From assembly GCA_009781575.1 (NCBI GenBank), contig WQXW01000081.1:1-7491 (forward strand): a stretch of 7,491 nt of DNA, in the 5' to 3' direction. Within the stretch, counting starts at the first letter, position 1. Each line of letters begins with the position of its first letter. The notes under the pieces are model-generated. The model was not told the origin of the DNA, made no database searches, and was given only the letters and a program-made list of their open reading frames with translations. Position numbers and translations under genes: made by a program. This stretch comes from Solirubrobacterales bacterium (lineage in GTDB: Bacteria > Actinomycetota > Thermoleophilia > Solirubrobacterales > Solirubrobacteraceae). This document shows, piece after piece, positions 1-6,369 of this stretch.

Positions 1-1131
1 GCGCACAACGGCAACCTGATCAACGCGGTCGCGCTCCATCGGGAGCTGGTCGAGAAGGGTGTCACCTTCAGCTCCACCTCCGACTCGGAGATCATCGCCG
101 CGCTGATCGCCAGCCACCCCGCGGAGCAGCTCGAGGACGCGATCGCGGCGGTGCTCCCGCGGCTGGAGGGCGCGTTCTCGATCGTGGTCATGGCACGCGA
201 CCGCGTGGTCGCCTTCCGCGATCCCCACGCGCTGCGGCCGCTCGCGCTGGGCGCGCTGGAGCCGCGAGGCGGGACCCCCGATCGCGACGGGCACGCCGGT
301 TACTGCGTGGCCAGCGAGTCGTGCGCGTTCGACATCATCGGCGCCCGTTTTCTGCGCGACGTGGAGCCGGGCGAGATCGTGACACTCGGCGAGCACGGGC
401 TCGCCAGCCGCACCCTGCCCACCCCCGCGCGCCGCGCGTTCTGCGTGTTCGAGTACATCTACTTCGCGCGGCCCGACTCGCGCATGAACGACCAGGTGCT
501 GCAGGTGGTGCGCGCGCGCATGGGCGAGAACCTCTGGCGCGAGGCGCCGGTCGACGCGGACCTCGTGATCGCGGTGCCCGACTCCGGCAACCCCGCCGCG
601 CGCGGGCTGGCGCGCGCGGCCAATCTCCCCCAGGACGACGGCTTCGTGAAGAACCGCTACGTGGCGCGCACCTTCATCCAGCCCGGCCAGGAGCTGCGCA
701 AGCACGGACTGCGCCTGAAGTTCAACCCGCTGCCGGAGGTGATCGAGGGCAAGCGCCTGGTGGTGGTCGACGACTCGATCGTGCGCGGCAACACCACCCG
801 CCAGATCGTGCAGATGCTGCGCGAGGGCGGCGCGCGCGCGGTGCACCTGCGCATCTCCGCGCCGCCCATCCGTCACCCCTGTCACTACGGCATCGACATG
901 TCCACACGTGAGGAGATGATCGCCCACGGGCGCACCACCGAGGAGATCGCCGCCGAGCTCGGCTGCGACTCGCTCCACTACCTCTCGCTTGAGGGCCTCT
1001 ACGAGGCGGTGGGCGCCACGCGCGCCACCCACTGCGACGCCTGCTTCAGCGGCGACTACCCCCTGAAGGGCAGCGCCGACGCGGCCGGCAAGTTCGCGCT
1101 CGAGCACGAGCCGCCGCTCGTGCGTGCCTGA
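1..1131 (+). CDS. purF: Amidophosphoribosyltransferase (PurF), 5'-truncated by window edge
   Basis: This is glutamine PRPP amidotransferase, the first committed step of de novo purine synthesis: PRPP plus glutamine gives 5-phosphoribosylamine. The reading frame is open from base 1 and starts inside the glutaminase (Ntn hydrolase) domain at AHNGNLIN, so the N-terminal catalytic Cys lies outside the window. 376 codons are present, ending in TGA. The phosphoribosyltransferase domain follows, with the PRPP-binding motif [13 protein letters not shown] (about 757-795). Four cysteines match the [4Fe-4S] ligands of Bacillus-type Pur[15 protein letters not shown] (Cys codon 442-444), RHPCHYGID (880-882) and HCDACF (1033-1035, 1042-1044). 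This is therefore the iron-sulfur, probably propeptide-processed class and not the cluster-free E. coli class; that rests on family knowledge. No gene follows on the same strand for about 800 nt, so purF is not in an operon with purN and purH. It converges with the DUF2007 gene. Confidence 0.97.
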   Translation, partial: AHNGNLINAVALHRELVEKGVTFSSTSDSEIIAALIASHPAEQLEDAIAAVLPRLEGAFSIVVMARDRVVAFRDPHALRPLALGALEPRGGTPDRDGHAGYCVASESCAFDIIGARFLRDVEPGEIVTLGEHGLASRTLPTPARRAFCVFEYIYFARPDSRMNDQVLQVVRARMGENLWREAPVDADLVIAVPDSGNPAARGLARAANLPQDDGFVKNRYVARTFIQPGQELRKHGLRLKFNPLPEVIEGKRLVVVDDSIVRGNTTRQIVQMLREGGARAVHLRISAPPIRHPCHYGIDMSTREEMIAHGRTTEEIAAELGCDSLHYLSLEGLYEAVGATRATHCDACFSGDYPLKGSADAAGKFALEHEPPLVRA

Positions 1132-1133
1132 GC

Positions 1134-1191
1134 GGCCCCCTCTCGCCGCTCCAGCCCCACTCCCCGCGACGGCGAGCAGGGGTGGGGGGCC
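1134..1191 (+). terminator. Long GC-rich stem-loop just after purF, probable terminator
   Basis: An outer stem pairs 1134-1140 (GGCCCCC) with 1185-1191 (GGGGGCC), and an inner stem pairs 1142-1148 (CTCGCCG) with 1170-1176 (CGGCGAG). The right arm carries a bulge and the loop is C-rich. A competing pairing of CCCCAC with GTGGGG exists. It begins 3 nt after the purF stop. Only a weak pyrimidine tract (TTCTCTC) follows, so it is not a textbook intrinsic terminator, but it is the best candidate for ending the purF transcript. Found by eye, with no energy calculation. Confidence 0.45.
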
Positions 1192-1257
1192 TTCTCTCGA
1201 TCAAAGTCCCCATGCCCGCCTGGGCCCGCAAGGGCGCGAGGAAATCCGCCGCGGGGC

Positions 1258-1351
1258 CTCGAACACGTCTGTCTGAGGCGCCGTTGGGGGATTCAAAAAG
1301 AGGATTCATTCCGCGCGGAACCAATCCTCAAAACAAAAAACGCAACGGCCG
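1258..1351 (-). repeat. 94-bp AT-rich dispersed repeat, copy A (inverted relative to copy B)
   Basis: The plus strand here matches the reverse complement of 7396-7489 over 94 aligned positions with no gap and 8 mismatches (about 91% identity). Weaker similarity continues to about 1363. The core (about 1286-1345) is strikingly A/T-rich against its GC-rich surroundings and contains the hairpin at 1302-1327. The strand is given as minus because in that direction the hairpin is followed by T5. It lies between convergent purF and DUF2007. Nothing in it resembles a transposase. The two flanks seen so far show no obvious target-site duplication. The left border is uncertain because copy B runs into the window end. 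Confidence 0.9.
1295..1327 (-). terminator. Hairpin plus T5 inside repeat copy A, terminator-like on the minus strand
   Basis: Positions 1302-1327 form a 26-nt near-palindrome centred on TTCCGCGCGGAA. The arms are GGATT and AATCC outside, with mismatches at the sixth (C-C) and seventh (A-C) pairs. Read on the minus strand, the hairpin is followed by TC and then five T (complement of 1295-1299). This orientation would terminate transcripts of the DUF2007 gene, whose stop lies about 305 nt upstream on that strand. On the plus strand the hairpin is followed by an A-rich tract, which would not make a U-tract for purF. Confidence 0.5.
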
Positions 1352-1616
1352 CTGCTCGGCCGGGCGCCACTCGAGAGGGCGCCGGCCCGCGGCGCTAACG
1401 CACCAACCGGCTAACCGCGACCGCGAGTCGGGTGGCCGCCGAGCAGCCTGTCGTCGCGAGCCGCGGTGGCGTCGCTGTGGCGGTTGTTGTATGGGTGCCT
1501 ATCGATGAGGTCGGTCCGCCGTCCCGAGCGCAGCGCCGCGACGAGTGCGCCCCCAAGGGCGAGAGTGAGTGCCACTGATGTAACCACCACTCAATGGATA
1601 GCGCTCCCCCCGGGCT
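1352..1616. other. Intergenic stretch with no recognised feature
   Basis: This is the rest of the 501-nt region between purF and DUF2007. Reading both strands I saw no convincing start with a Shine-Dalgarno, no tRNA T-arm motif and no further copy of the repeat. A 9-bp palindrome AGTGCCACT lies near 1567 and a loose pairing of GAGTG with CACTC spans about 1566-1591. Neither supports a function. The open frames crossing here are explained by high GC and have low-complexity Arg-rich products. Confidence 0.5.
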
Positions 1617-1631
1617 GCCTCTGTGAGAGGC
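1617..1631 (-). terminator. Perfect 6-bp hairpin one base after the DUF2007 stop codon
   Basis: GCCTCT-GTG-AGAGGC is a perfect 6-bp stem with a 3-nt loop. On the minus strand it begins one nucleotide after the TGA of the DUF2007 gene. No T-tract follows, so it may be a factor-dependent terminator, a 3'-end stabilising hairpin, or chance. Confidence 0.3.
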
Positions 1632-1632
1632 G

Positions 1633-1881
1633 TCACAGCGGCGGCGGCAGCTCCTCGCTCAGCTCCTCCAGCTCCTCGTGGCTCACCTCGCCCGCGTCGT
1701 ACAGCGCCCGCCGCGCGCGCGCCAGCTCGTCGTCCTCCACGTAGATGTCGCCCCCCGCGGCCGACATGCCCATCATCCCGATCGCGCTCATCTCGAACGC
1801 CGCCTCGATGCCGGCTTCCGCGAGGCGCTCCCTGACGATGCCCGCCTCGAACTCGGTGGAAGCGTGAATGAGGAACCGCAT
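1633..1881 (-). CDS. DUF2007-family small protein (putative signal-transducing domain)
   Basis: This 82-residue protein has the pattern of the DUF2007 domain. A first beta strand (RFLIHAST) is followed by an amphipathic helix (EAGIVRERLAEAGIEAAFE), a loop, a short strand (GDIYVEDD) and a helix (ELARARRAL). The family is small, ferredoxin-like in outline, and has no experimentally fixed role that I can state. The C-terminal tail is strongly acidic (SHEELEELSEE). The loop at residues 31-39 is methionine-rich (Met31, 36, 37, 39). The start is the ATG at 1881. There is no clear Shine-Dalgarno, and a TACGCT hexamer 12-17 nt upstream would give a leader of only about 5 nt. It is divergent from purN and convergent with purF, so it is transcribed alone. 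The alternative longer frame on the same strand (1499-1909) is in another register and low-complexity. Confidence 0.85.
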   Translation of the reverse strand: MRFLIHASTEFEAGIVRERLAEAGIEAAFEMSAIGMMGMSAAGGDIYVEDDELARARRALYDAGEVSHEELEELSEELPPPL

Positions 1882-1933
1882 GTCGGTTACGCAGCGTAGC
1901 GCCCGCCACGCGCTGCGGTTAGGGTGCGCCGGC
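1882..1933. promoter_or_regulatory. Divergent promoter region between the DUF2007 gene and purN
   Basis: Only 52 nt separate the chosen starts. A TAGGGT hexamer at 1920-1925 could be the -10 element for purN, placing transcription start at about the GTG at 1934. TACGCT on the minus strand (complement of 1893-1898) could serve the DUF2007 gene. Both transcripts would then be leaderless or nearly so, which fits the lack of Shine-Dalgarno sequences. A 7-bp inverted repeat, CGCAGCG (1890-1896) and CGCTGCG (1911-1917), lies between the two hexamers and could bind a shared regulator. No good -35 hexamers are visible, so the assignment is tentative. Confidence 0.3.
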
Positions 1934-2686
1934 GTGGCGCCCCCATCGCCTCCATCGTCCCCATCGCCCCCATCGGCCTCAGCGCACGAGCGCGAGCGCG
2001 CCGACCCGCCGGCGCCGCAACGCGCCGGCGCGGCGCTTCACGCGCCGACGGCGCCGCCGCTGCCCGTTGCGGTGCTCGTGTCCGGCACCGGCACCAACCT
2101 GCAGGCGCTGCTCGACACGGTCCACGGGCGCGAGGCGGAGATCGTGGCGGTGGCCTCCTCGGTCGCCCACGCGCCCGCGCTCGCGCGCGCGCGCGAGCGC
2201 GGGGTGCCCACGCGCGTGTTCGCGCGCGCCGAGCACCCCGATCGCCACGCGCGCGACCGCGCGATGGCCGATTGGCTGCAGCAGCGCGCCGCGCGGCTGG
2301 TGGTGCTGGCCGGCTACATGGAGCTGCTGGGCGAGCCCTTCCTGGAGCGGTTCGACCGCGCGGTGGTCAACGTGCACCCCTCGCTGCTGCCCGCGTTTCC
2401 GGGGCTGCGCGCGATCGAGCAGGCGCTCGCCTACGGCGTGAAGGTGTTCGGCGTCACCGTCCACTTCGTCGACGCCGGCGTCGACAGCGGTCCGGTGATC
2501 CTCCAGCGCGCGCTCGAGCTGCCCGCCGCGCGCGAGCCGCGCGAGGTGCTCGACGCGCTGCGCCCGCTCGAGCACTCGCTCCTGCCCGACGCGGTGCGCC
2601 TCTTCGCCGCCCACGCGCTCGCTCCCGATCCCCACAACCCGCGGCGCATCGTCATCGACCCCGGTGCCGCCGCGATCCAACAGTAG
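1934..2686 (+). CDS. purN: Phosphoribosylglycinamide formyltransferase (PurN) with a Pro/Ser-rich N-terminal extension
   Basis: PurN transfers the formyl group from 10-formyl-THF to GAR, step 3 of purine synthesis, in the cytosol. From the GTG at 1934 the product has 250 residues, against about 210 for typical PurN. The Rossmann-like core starts near residue 43 with PVAVLVSGTGTNLQALLD (phosphate-binding loop). The catalytic triad of the family is present: Asn146 and His148 in VVNVHPSLLPAFPG, and Asp184 in VHFVDAGVDSGPVI. Residues 2-40 are low-complexity Pro/Ser/Ala and resemble no PurN sequence. I chose 1934 because the in-frame ATGs at 1868 and 1880 would overlap the divergent gene, while the next start (GTG 2072) would cut the first beta strand. 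The 5' coding DNA contains repeated CCATCG steps. purH follows 10 nt after the stop, so the two are probably co-transcribed. The enzyme assignment is certain and the start is not. Confidence 0.95.
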   Translation: MAPPSPPSSPSPPSASAHERERADPPAPQRAGAALHAPTAPPLPVAVLVSGTGTNLQALLDTVHGREAEIVAVASSVAHAPALARARERGVPTRVFARAEHPDRHARDRAMADWLQQRAARLVVLAGYMELLGEPFLERFDRAVVNVHPSLLPAFPGLRAIEQALAYGVKVFGVTVHFVDAGVDSGPVILQRALELPAAREPREVLDALRPLEHSLLPDAVRLFAAHALAPDPHNPRRIVIDPGAAAIQQ

Positions 2687-2696
2687 GCTGACTGTG

Positions 2697-4451
2697 ATGG
2701 ACGGCCACGGCGAGATCCCGACGACCACCACCGCCACTACCGCCACCACCTCGCCGGCGGGCACCGAGGCCGGCCCGCGTCCTGGAATCGAGGCGGCCCA
2801 GCCGGGCGAGGTGCGCGTGCGCCGCGCGCTGTTGTCGGTTTCCGATAAGCGCGGGCTCGTCGAGCTGGCGCGCGGCCTGCGGGAGCTGGGGGTGGAGCTC
2901 GTCTCGACCGGCGGCACCGCGCGCGAGCTGGAGCACGCCGGGGTGAGCGTGCGCGCGGTGCACGCGCTCACCGGCTTCCCCGAGATCATGGACGGCCGGG
3001 TGAAGACGCTCCATCCACGCCTGCACGCCGGCCTGCTGGCGCGCCGCGACCGGCCCGCGCATCTGGAGGAAGCCGCCACGCAGGGGATCGAGCAGGTCGA
3101 TCTGGTGTGCGCCAACCTGTATCCCTTCGAGCGCACGGTCGCCCGCGCCGGCGTATCCGAGGAGGAGGCGATCGAGAACATCGACGTCGGCGGGCCCACG
3201 ATGATCCGCGCCGCCGCCAAGAACCATGCGTTCGTGGCTGTGGTGGTCGACCCCGCCGACTACCACGCGGTGCTGGAGGAGCTGCGCGCCCACGAGGGAC
3301 GGCTCTCGCTGGCCACGCGCCGGCGCCTGGCGGCCACCGCGTTCGCGCTCACCGCGCGCTACGACGCCGCGATCGCCGCGTGGTTCGCCACGCGCCTGGG
3401 CGAGCGCTTCCCGCCCCAGCGCGCGCTCGCCTACGAGAAGGTGACGGCGCTGCGCTACGGCGAGAATCCCCACCAGCGCGCCGCCTACTACGCGCAGGTC
3501 GGCGCGCCCACGCACCTGCTGGCGGGGGTGCGCCAGCTGCACGGCAAGGAGCTCTCCTTCAACAACCTGCTCGACCTCGCCTCCGCGCGCGAGCTGGCGT
3601 TCGAGTTCGCCGAGCCCGCGTGCGCGATCGTCAAGCACAACAACCCCTGCGGCTGCGCGCTGGGCGAGCACGTGCGCGACGCCTACGAGCGCGCCTTCGC
3701 CTGCGATCCGCTCTCCGCGTTCGGCGGGGTGATCGCGCTCAACCGGCCCGTCGATCGCGAATGCGCGGAGGCGCTCTCCCAGCAGTTCATCGAGGTGCTG
3801 CTCGCGCCCTCCTTCGAGGATCCCGCGCTCGAGGTGCTGAGCGCCAAGAAGAACGTGCGCCTGCTCGAGCTGAGCGACCCCGGTGAGGGGGCGGGCCACG
3901 GTGAGCCCACCGCCACCACCGCCGCCGACGCCGACGCCGACGCCGCGCCGGGCGGTGCCCCCGGCGCGGCGCCCATCGCGGTCGAGCTCGAAGGCAAGCC
4001 GGTGCTCGGCGGGCTGCTCGTGCAGGAGCGCGACGCCGTGGTCGAGGGGCGCGCGCAGATGCGCGCGATGGGCCGCCACGCCCCCTCCGAGTCGCAGTGG
4101 CGCGATCTCGAGTTCGCCTGGCGCGTCTGCCGCCACGTGCGCTCCAACGCGATCGTGATCGCCGCCCACCAGGCCACGATCGGCATCGGCGCCGGTCAGA
4201 TGAGCCGGGTCGACGCGGTGCGGATCGCCGTGGAGAAGGCGCGCGAGGCCCAGCCGCAGCTGCTCGCCCACTCCGCGCTCGCCTCCGACGCGTTCTTCCC
4301 CTTCGCCGACGGGCCGCAGCTGGCGATCGACGCCGGCGTCGAGGCGATCATCCAGCCCGGCGGCTCGGTGCGCGACGAGGAGGTGGTCGCCGCCACCGAC
4401 GCCGCCCACGTGGCGATGGTCGCCACCGGCGTGCGCCACTTCCGCCACTGA
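2697..4451 (+). CDS. purH: Bifunctional AICAR formyltransferase / IMP cyclohydrolase (PurH)
   Basis: PurH carries out the last two steps to IMP: formylation of AICAR and ring closure of FAICAR. The ATG at 2697 gives 584 residues, longer than the about 520-530 usual. The MGS-like IMP cyclohydrolase domain (about 42-190) shows [27 protein letters not shown] and [20 protein letters not shown]. The AICAR transformylase domain (about 200-584) shows [40 protein letters not shown] with the catalytic Lys313-His314 pair, [14 protein letters not shown] and the conserved end [16 protein letters not shown]. The extra length comes from a Thr-rich N-terminal tail (residues 1-41, with [11 protein letters not shown]) and a Thr/Ala/Asp/Gly-rich insertion at about 393-428, between NVRLLEL and [11 protein letters not shown]. 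An AGTAGG that overlaps the purN stop sits 9 nt upstream and supports this start. GTG 2694 is a close alternative. Confidence 0.97.
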   Translation: MDGHGEIPTTTTATTATTSPAGTEAGPRPGIEAAQPGEVRVRRALLSVSDKRGLVELARGLRELGVELVSTGGTARELEHAGVSVRAVHALTGFPEIMDGRVKTLHPRLHAGLLARRDRPAHLEEAATQGIEQVDLVCANLYPFERTVARAGVSEEEAIENIDVGGPTMIRAAAKNHAFVAVVVDPADYHAVLEELRAHEGRLSLATRRRLAATAFALTARYDAAIAAWFATRLGERFPPQRALAYEKVTALRYGENPHQRAAYYAQVGAPTHLLAGVRQLHGKELSFNNLLDLASARELAFEFAEPACAIVKHNNPCGCALGEHVRDAYERAFACDPLSAFGGVIALNRPVDRECAEALSQQFIEVLLAPSFEDPALEVLSAKKNVRLLELSDPGEGAGHGEPTATTAADADADAAPGGAPGAAPIAVELEGKPVLGGLLVQERDAVVEGRAQMRAMGRHAPSESQWRDLEFAWRVCRHVRSNAIVIAAHQATIGIGAGQMSRVDAVRIAVEKAREAQPQLLAHSALASDAFFPFADGPQLAIDAGVEAIIQPGGSVRDEEVVAATDAAHVAMVATGVRHFRH

Positions 4452-4468
4452 GCCCGCCCCGCCGCCAC

Positions 4469-4522
4469 TTGAATTTCCGGAGAAACGATATATCGTGAGC
4501 GTATCGTGATGTGTCGTTATAC
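4469..4522 (+). promoter_or_regulatory. Promoter with PadR-type operator for the padR-ABC operon
   Basis: This AT-rich island lies 17 nt after the purH stop. A TTGAAT hexamer (4469-4474) and TATCGT (4491-4496) are spaced 16 nt apart like -35 and -10 elements. The perfect 12-bp palindrome ACGATATATCGT (4485-4496) overlaps the -10. Two further half-sites follow on the same strand: TATCGTGA at 4502-4509 and the related TGTCGTTA at 4512-4519. The CGT cores start at 4494, 4505 and 4515, about one helical turn apart. PadR repressors often bind A/T-rich palindromes over their own promoters, so autorepression relieved by a ligand is the natural reading. That it is PadR which binds here is an inference from position. 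Confidence 0.7.
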
Positions 4523-4529
4523 GAAGGAG
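4523..4529 (+). promoter_or_regulatory. Strong Shine-Dalgarno GAAGGAG fixing the PadR start
   Basis: GAAGGAG lies 10 nt before the ATG at 4540 and is the clearest ribosome binding site in the window. It supports 4540 as the start despite the unusual Gly-rich N-terminal region of the product. Confidence 0.8.
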
Positions 4530-4539
4530 TTGATTTGAG

Positions 4540-5229
4540 ATGTATTCGCACACAGAATGGATTCCACGCCAAGCGTGCCGCTCGATGAGCGGGCGCGGGC
4601 GCACACGCCACCGCGCGCGCTGGGGGACCGAGGGCGGCCCGTTCGGCGACATGCCGTTCTTCGGCGGGTTCCCCGGCCTCGGCGGACCCGGCGGCCCCGG
4701 TGGCGGGCGCCACTGGCGCGCGCACAAGGCCCGGCGCGGCGACATCCGCATGGCCGCGCTGCTGCTGCTCGCGGAGGAGCCGCGCAACGGCTATCAGATC
4801 ATGCAGGAGGTGCAGGAGCGCTCCGGCGGCGTGTGGCGGCCCAGCCCCGGCTCGGTCTATCCCGCGCTGTCGCAGCTCGAGGACGAGGGGCTGATCCGCT
4901 CCGACGACACCGCCGGACGCAGGCTGTTCGACCTCACCGACCAGGGGCGCGCGTACGTGGAGGAGCGCTCCTCCGAGACCCCTCCCTGGGAGGCGATCGG
5001 CGGTGACAGCGGCGAGCGCGTCGCCGAGCTCGGCACGCTGGTGCGCGAGGTGGCCTCCGCGTTCGTGCAGGTGGTGCGGGGCGGCAACGAGGAGCAGCTG
5101 GCGCAGGCGCGCGAGGTGCTGGTGGGCGCGCGGCGCGCGCTGTATCGCATCCTCGCCGACGAGCAGCCCGAGTCCGAGTCGGGCGGCGGCCCCGGCCCCT
5201 CCGATGAGCCCGCGCGGGGAGGCGCGTGA
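4540..5229 (+). CDS. PadR-family transcriptional regulator
   Basis: This 229-residue cytosolic DNA-binding protein probably represses the efflux operon that it heads. Residues 1-60 are basic and then Gly/Pro/Phe-rich (FFGGFPGLGGPGGPGGG), a leader seen in some PadR proteins. The PadR winged helix spans about 67-143: GDIRMAALLLLAEEPRNGYQI, the recognition region WRPSPGSVYPALSQLEDEGLI and the wing-strand region RRLFDLTDQGRAYVEE. A second helical part (about 155-210, including LVREVASAFVQVVRGG and AREVLVGARRALYRIL) is the likely dimerisation region. The C-terminal tail is Glu/Ser/Gly-rich and disordered in character. Its TGA overlaps the GTG of the ABC ATPase gene (GTGA), implying translational coupling. 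The effector is unknown and cannot be read from the sequence. Confidence 0.93.
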   Translation: MYSHTEWIPRQACRSMSGRGRTRHRARWGTEGGPFGDMPFFGGFPGLGGPGGPGGGRHWRAHKARRGDIRMAALLLLAEEPRNGYQIMQEVQERSGGVWRPSPGSVYPALSQLEDEGLIRSDDTAGRRLFDLTDQGRAYVEERSSETPPWEAIGGDSGERVAELGTLVREVASAFVQVVRGGNEEQLAQAREVLVGARRALYRILADEQPESESGGGPGPSDEPARGGA

Positions 5230-6224
5230 GCGAGCCCGCGCCCGCCACAGCGGAGCCCGCGATCGCCGTCGACGGCCTCGCCAAGCGCTACGGCGAGGTG
5301 CAGGCCGTCGACGGCGTCCACTTCGAGGTCCCACCCGGTGAGACGTTCGGCTTCCTCGGGCCCAACGGCGCGGGCAAGTCGACCACGATCAACATGCTCT
5401 GCACGCTGGTGCGCCCCTCCGCGGGCTCCGCGCGCGTGGGCGGCCACGACGTCGTGCACGAACGCGACGAGGTGCGCCGCAACATCGGGCTGGTCTTCCA
5501 GGACTCCACGCTCGACGGCTACCTGACCGCTGAGCAGAACCTGCGCCTGCACGCGGAGCTCTACGGGATGCCCCGCGCGCCGCTGCCCGCGCGCATGCGC
5601 CAGGTGCTGGAGATGGTGCAGCTGTGGGAGCGGCGCGCCAGCCTCGTCAACACCTTCTCCGGCGGCATGAAGCGGCGATTGGAGATCGCGCGCGGGCTGC
5701 TCCACTCGCCGAGGGTGCTGTTCCTGGACGAGCCCACGATCGGCCTCGACCCCCAGACGCGCTCCTCCATCTGGAGCTACATCCGCTCGCTGGAGCGCGA
5801 GGAGCGGATCACGATCTTCCTCACCACCCACTACATGGACGAGGCCGAGTACTGCGAGCGCATCGCGATCATCGACCACGGGCGCATCGTGGCGCTCGAC
5901 ACGCCCGAGGCGCTCAAGGCCAGCGTGGGCACCGACCGCGTGCAGATCCACACCGACGATCACCACGCCGCGATCGACGCGCTGCGCGAGCGGTTTGGCA
6001 TCGACGCGCGCGTGGCCGAAGACACGGTCACCTTTGGAGTGCCCGACGGCGAGCGCTTCCTCCCGCGCCTCTTCGCCGAGCTCGATCTGCCGATACGCTC
6101 GGTCTCCGTCGCGCGCCCCACGCTCGACGACGTGTTCATGTCCTACACCGGCACCACAATCCGCGACGCCGAGGCCTCCTCCACCGACCACATGCGCACA
6201 ATGGTCAGGATGATGCGGCGCTGA
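5226..6224 (+). CDS. DrrA-like ABC transporter ATP-binding protein
   Basis: This 332-residue ATPase would energise the permease encoded downstream, most likely for export of a drug or lipid. Motifs in order: Walker A GPNGAGKST (45-53), Q-loop Gln92 in GLVFQDSTLDGYLT, signature SGGMKRRLEIARG (145-157, with Met-Lys instead of Gln-Gln as is common in DrrA/NodI-type ATPases), Walker B VLFLDEP (164-170, Asp168, catalytic Glu169), D-loop IGLD and H-loop His202 in LTTHYMDEAEYCERIAI. After about residue 225 comes the DUF4162-type C-terminal domain of this subfamily, with RPTLDDVFMSYTG. A short Met/Arg-rich tail (MRTMVRMMRR) ends the protein. The GTG start overlaps the padR stop, and a GGGGAGG lies only 3 nt before it, closer than ideal. 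No other start fits upstream of Walker A. All catalytic residues are intact. Confidence 0.95.
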   Translation: MSEPAPATAEPAIAVDGLAKRYGEVQAVDGVHFEVPPGETFGFLGPNGAGKSTTINMLCTLVRPSAGSARVGGHDVVHERDEVRRNIGLVFQDSTLDGYLTAEQNLRLHAELYGMPRAPLPARMRQVLEMVQLWERRASLVNTFSGGMKRRLEIARGLLHSPRVLFLDEPTIGLDPQTRSSIWSYIRSLEREERITIFLTTHYMDEAEYCERIAIIDHGRIVALDTPEALKASVGTDRVQIHTDDHHAAIDALRERFGIDARVAEDTVTFGVPDGERFLPRLFAELDLPIRSVSVARPTLDDVFMSYTGTTIRDAEASSTDHMRTMVRMMRR

Positions 6225-6241
6225 CGGCCCAGGCCGCGAGC

Positions 6242-6331
6242 GCCACGACCACCGCCGCCGCCACGACCACCGCCTCCGCCACGACCACCGCCTCCGCCGC
6301 CTCCGCCGCCTCCGCCACGACCACCACGCCC
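6242..6331 (+). repeat. Five 18-bp tandem units in the ATPase-permease gap
   Basis: The units start at 6242, 6260, 6278, 6296 and 6314, with consensus GCCACGACCACCGCCTCC. Units 2 and 3 are identical, unit 1 differs at one position, unit 4 is mostly GCCGCCTCC doublets, and unit 5 diverges at its 3' end. It occupies most of the 145 nt between the ATPase stop and the permease GTG. In the frame one base back from the ATPase it would read Ala-Thr-Thr-Thr-Ala-Ser repeats up to a TGA at 6371-6373 that overlaps the permease start. That frame has no ATG, GTG or TTG after the ATPase stop, so I do not call it a gene. Confidence 0.85.
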
Positions 6332-6369
6332 GCCGCGTCCACCACGAGCACCATCAGCAGATCGGCACC

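Noticed and set aside
1182..1508. 108-codon plus-strand frame through repeat copy A
   Set aside because: Only the part within the repeat is shared with copy B. The rest is Arg-rich low complexity, and codon changes between copies do not look protein-conserving.
1868..1933. ATG starts at 1868 or 1880 for purN
   Set aside because: They would overlap the start of the divergent DUF2007 gene and extend further a region already non-homologous to PurN. GTG 1934 avoids this, though it is not proven.
1979..3220. 413-codon minus-strand frame across purN and purH
   Set aside because: It is a shadow of two clearly recognised plus-strand enzymes and has no family motif or ribosome binding site.
2652..4787. 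711-codon open frame antisense to purH and padR
   Set aside because: It is the complement of purH and of the start of padR, with Arg/Gly/His-rich composition and no domain. Long antisense frames are expected at this GC content.
4857..6191. 444-codon minus-strand frame across padR and the ABC ATPase
   Set aside because: It lies antisense to genes with intact catalytic motifs and has low-complexity composition, so it is a GC artefact.
6242..6331. CRISPR-like array
   Set aside because: The 18-bp units are directly adjacent with no spacers and no cas genes nearby.
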